A stretch of 6,598 nt of DNA from an uncultured Lachnospiraceae bacterium. GTDB taxonomy: Bacteria > Bacillota_A > Clostridia > Lachnospirales > Lachnospiraceae. Positions 5,731-6,598 of this stretch are shown here, piece by piece. The notes beneath the pieces were generated by a model. The model was not told where the DNA came from. It saw only the letters and a program-made list of their open reading frames with translations, and ran no database searches. A program made the position numbers and the translations under genes. Within the stretch, counting starts at the first letter, position 1. Each line of letters opens with the position of its first letter. Location of the stretch: NCBI GenBank assembly GCA_947564305.1, contig CANOBT010000251.1, forward strand, positions 1 to 6,598, given 5' to 3'.

Positions 5731-5777
5731 AAACGCCCTTAGCTGTGGGTAGGAACTCATGGCTAAGGGCGTTTTTT
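5731..5777 (+). terminator. Very strong intrinsic terminator downstream of guaA
   Basis: AAACGCCCTTAGC (5731-5743) pairs perfectly with GCTAAGGGCGTTT (5762-5774). The stem continues inward with mixed Watson-Crick and G-U pairs to an AGGA tetraloop (5751-5754), about 20 pairs in all. Six T residues follow (5772-5777). It would stop rightward transcription coming out of guaA before the element genes. On the other strand only a short T-run follows, so it may act weakly for the leftward XRE gene, which ends 11 nt away. Confidence 0.9.
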
Positions 5778-5787
5778 GCCGTGCTTG

Positions 5788-6318
5788 TCAATCAGTTTTC
5801 AGTTTGTCCTTGAACGCTTCGACTAATGTATTGCTCAATTCATCAGAGGGAGATTTCGCCCAATGCTGCGTAGTGTCAAACTTCGGGTAATTGTACCGCC
5901 ACTGGTCGTAATCTTCCCTGTTGATTTCCTCGGCAGAGAGTTTGTCCGCCTGCTCTTTCCAAGCGGAGAGCATTTTCAGAAGTTCGGCGGCATCCTTATT
6001 TTGGTTTTTGTTGACTTTTAAGCAGATTTCACCGTCTAATTCGCTGACGGTAAGACCATAAATGTCCTCAAGGGTAAATAAGGTGTGCATAAGTCCAATG
6101 TAGCTGTCAATGTCGGGTATGTCCAGAGCTTGCGGCGCAACGTCAAGAGCCTGTGCCAGCGCAGCCGTCAAGTCTGCTTTTGGCTTGCGTGAGTCAGTTT
6201 CGTACTGTGCCAGACGGACATCCGCTGATTTTTCGGGAAAACCGACAAGCATACCGAGGTATTTCTGTGTCATGCCCCGCATGATGCGGAAAAAATGTAT
6301 TCTTTCGCCAATCGCCAT
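5788..6318 (-). CDS. XRE-family (Cro/CI-type) transcriptional regulator, 176 aa
   Basis: Likely repressor controlling the mobile element; cytosolic DNA-binding protein. The N-terminal HTH domain covers about residues 5-66: ERIHFFRIMRGMTQKYLGML, then an insert with PEKSADVRLAQYETDSRKP, then the LTAALAQALDVAPQAL helix region. The rest (67-176) is an acidic and basic helical domain with DIDSYIGLMHTLFTLEDIYG that I cannot assign. Such proteins are common on Clostridia integrative elements. ATG 6318 is supported on the minus strand by AAGGAG (6328-6333), 9 nt upstream. Transcription likely starts from the leftward promoter at 6352-6381. It is divergent from the HTH gene at 6493, and TGTTTA half-sites overlap both promoters, suggesting autoregulation and control of the rightward operon. 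No recombinase or toxin gene is next to it on the left. Confidence 0.85.
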   Translation of the reverse strand: MAIGERIHFFRIMRGMTQKYLGMLVGFPEKSADVRLAQYETDSRKPKADLTAALAQALDVAPQALDIPDIDSYIGLMHTLFTLEDIYGLTVSELDGEICLKVNKNQNKDAAELLKMLSAWKEQADKLSAEEINREDYDQWRYNYPKFDTTQHWAKSPSDELSNTLVEAFKDKLKTD

Positions 6319-6351
6319 AATGTTTCACTCCTTGTTCGTATGTTTATAAGG

Positions 6352-6381
6352 AGTATAGCATATATGTTTAGAGAAAGTCAA
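6352..6381 (-). promoter_or_regulatory. Leftward sigma-A promoter of the XRE gene
   Basis: On the minus strand TTGACT (6381-6376) and TATACT (6357-6352) are separated by 18 nt, each one base off consensus. Transcription would start near 6345, shortly before the AAGGAG ribosome binding site of the XRE gene. Confidence 0.65.
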
Positions 6382-6424
6382 GCGTAAGCAAAACAAAAAA
6401 GTTTAATATTTTCTTGCAAACCTA

Positions 6425-6453
6425 TTGACAGTAGCAAAAATGTTTAGTATTAT
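6425..6453 (+). promoter_or_regulatory. Rightward sigma-A promoter of the HTH gene
   Basis: A perfect TTGACA (6425-6430) and TATTAT (6448-6453) are 17 nt apart, the best promoter in the window. Transcription would start near 6460, within the inverted repeat TTAAGC/GCTTAA. With so strong a core, regulation by a repressor at the overlapping half-sites is expected. Confidence 0.8.
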
Positions 6454-6492
6454 GAATTAAGCAAAAACGCTTAACAAAAAAGGAGAGGTTAT

Positions 6493-6598
6493 ATGGACAA
6501 CAAATTTATCCGTGTGGACGAGGTGGCGCAGGAGCTTTCTGTGTCAAAGCCTTACGCCTACAAGCTCATCAAGAAACTGAATGACGAGCTGAAGGAGC
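6493..6598 (+). CDS. Small HTH (excisionase-like) DNA-binding protein, 3' part outside the window
   Basis: Only the first 35 residues are present: MDNKFIRVDEVAQELSVSK and onward. The pattern hydrophobic-DEVAxELxVSKxYAYKLIKKLN is a winged-helix/MerR-like HTH as in excisionases and the small DNA-binding proteins that open the operons of many Clostridia integrative elements. ATG 6493 follows AGGAGAGG (6481-6488), 4 nt upstream, and the strong promoter at 6425-6453. It is divergent from the XRE gene. Whether it acts in excision or in control of replication and transfer cannot be told from the fragment. Confidence 0.8.
   Translation, partial: MDNKFIRVDEVAQELSVSKPYAYKLIKKLNDELKE

Larger units (their letters stand above)
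6340..6476. repeat. Cluster of TGTTTA / TAAGCA half-sites in the divergent control region
   Basis: ATGTTTA occurs at 6340-6346, 6364-6370 and 6440-6446. The near-inverse TAAGCA occurs at 6385-6390 and 6458-6463, and TTAAGC/GCTTAA forms a perfect inverted repeat at 6457-6462 and 6469-6474. One copy is near the leftward start point, one lies in the leftward promoter spacer, and one lies in the rightward promoter spacer. This placement is typical of operators that block polymerase. The likely ligand is the adjacent XRE protein, by inference. Confidence 0.5.
5559..6598 (+). mobile_element. Left end of a putative integrative (conjugative or mobilizable) element inserted at guaA
   Basis: The 3' end of guaA is a known insertion site for tyrosine-recombinase islands and integrative elements. 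Immediately after the guaA stop come no housekeeping genes. Instead there are candidate recombinase-arm repeats, a strong terminator, a leftward XRE regulator of a type common on Clostridia elements, and a rightward small HTH gene whose N-terminus resembles DNA-binding proteins of such elements. No integrase or relaxase lies inside the window, so the boundary and the element type are inferred. The element continues beyond the right edge. Confidence 0.6.

Noticed and set aside
5569..5791. Minus-strand short ORFs (63 and 68 codons) between guaA and the XRE gene
   Set aside because: They run through the strong terminator and the candidate att arm, have no ribosome binding sites, and overlap each other in different frames.

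Overview
The window looks like a chromosomal segment of a spore-forming, low-to-mid GC Clostridia. A gut Lachnospiraceae-type bacterium is my inference. The supports are a SpoIIID sporulation regulator behind a sigma-E-type promoter, a leucine T-box leader, a long-form LeuA, strong purine-rich Shine-Dalgarno sites with two TTG starts, and the beginning of a Firmicutes-style integrative element at the 3' end of guaA.

Layout. (1) Positions 1-971 are AT-rich. They hold the possible tail of an ORF entering from the left, two small unrecognised genes (114-575 and 591-791), and a gene-free AT-rich stretch. (2) Positions 972-1302 carry spoIIID with a good sigma-E promoter. A perfect 11-bp inverted repeat there uses the -10 element as one arm and the ribosome binding site as the other. 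(3) Positions 1391-1834 are a T-box riboswitch with Stem I, a CUG (leucine) specifier, the T-box core and a terminator. Its middle is expanded by a 33-nt tandem repeat. (4) Positions 1882-3888 encode 2-isopropylmalate synthase with a complete leucine-regulatory domain, followed in frame by a full AraC-type DNA-binding domain. This enzyme-regulator fusion is the most unusual feature seen. (5) Positions 4017-5558 are guaA (GMP synthase) with its own sigma-A promoter. (6) From about 5559 to the right edge is the left end of an integrative or mobilizable element: candidate recombinase-arm repeats, a very strong terminator, a leftward XRE-type repressor and a divergent rightward HTH gene cut by the window. 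Repeated TGTTTA/TAAGCA half-sites lie in both promoters.

How the parts fit together. The T-box would raise leuA expression when tRNA-Leu is uncharged, and the LeuA regulatory domain would sense free leucine by feedback. The fused AraC domain suggests that the enzyme may also bind DNA and report leucine status to other genes; none of leuB, leuC or leuD is next to it. This is inference from domain order. The divergent XRE/HTH pair at the right looks like the control switch of the mobile element. The purine gene guaA appears to be its insertion site and not a functional partner.
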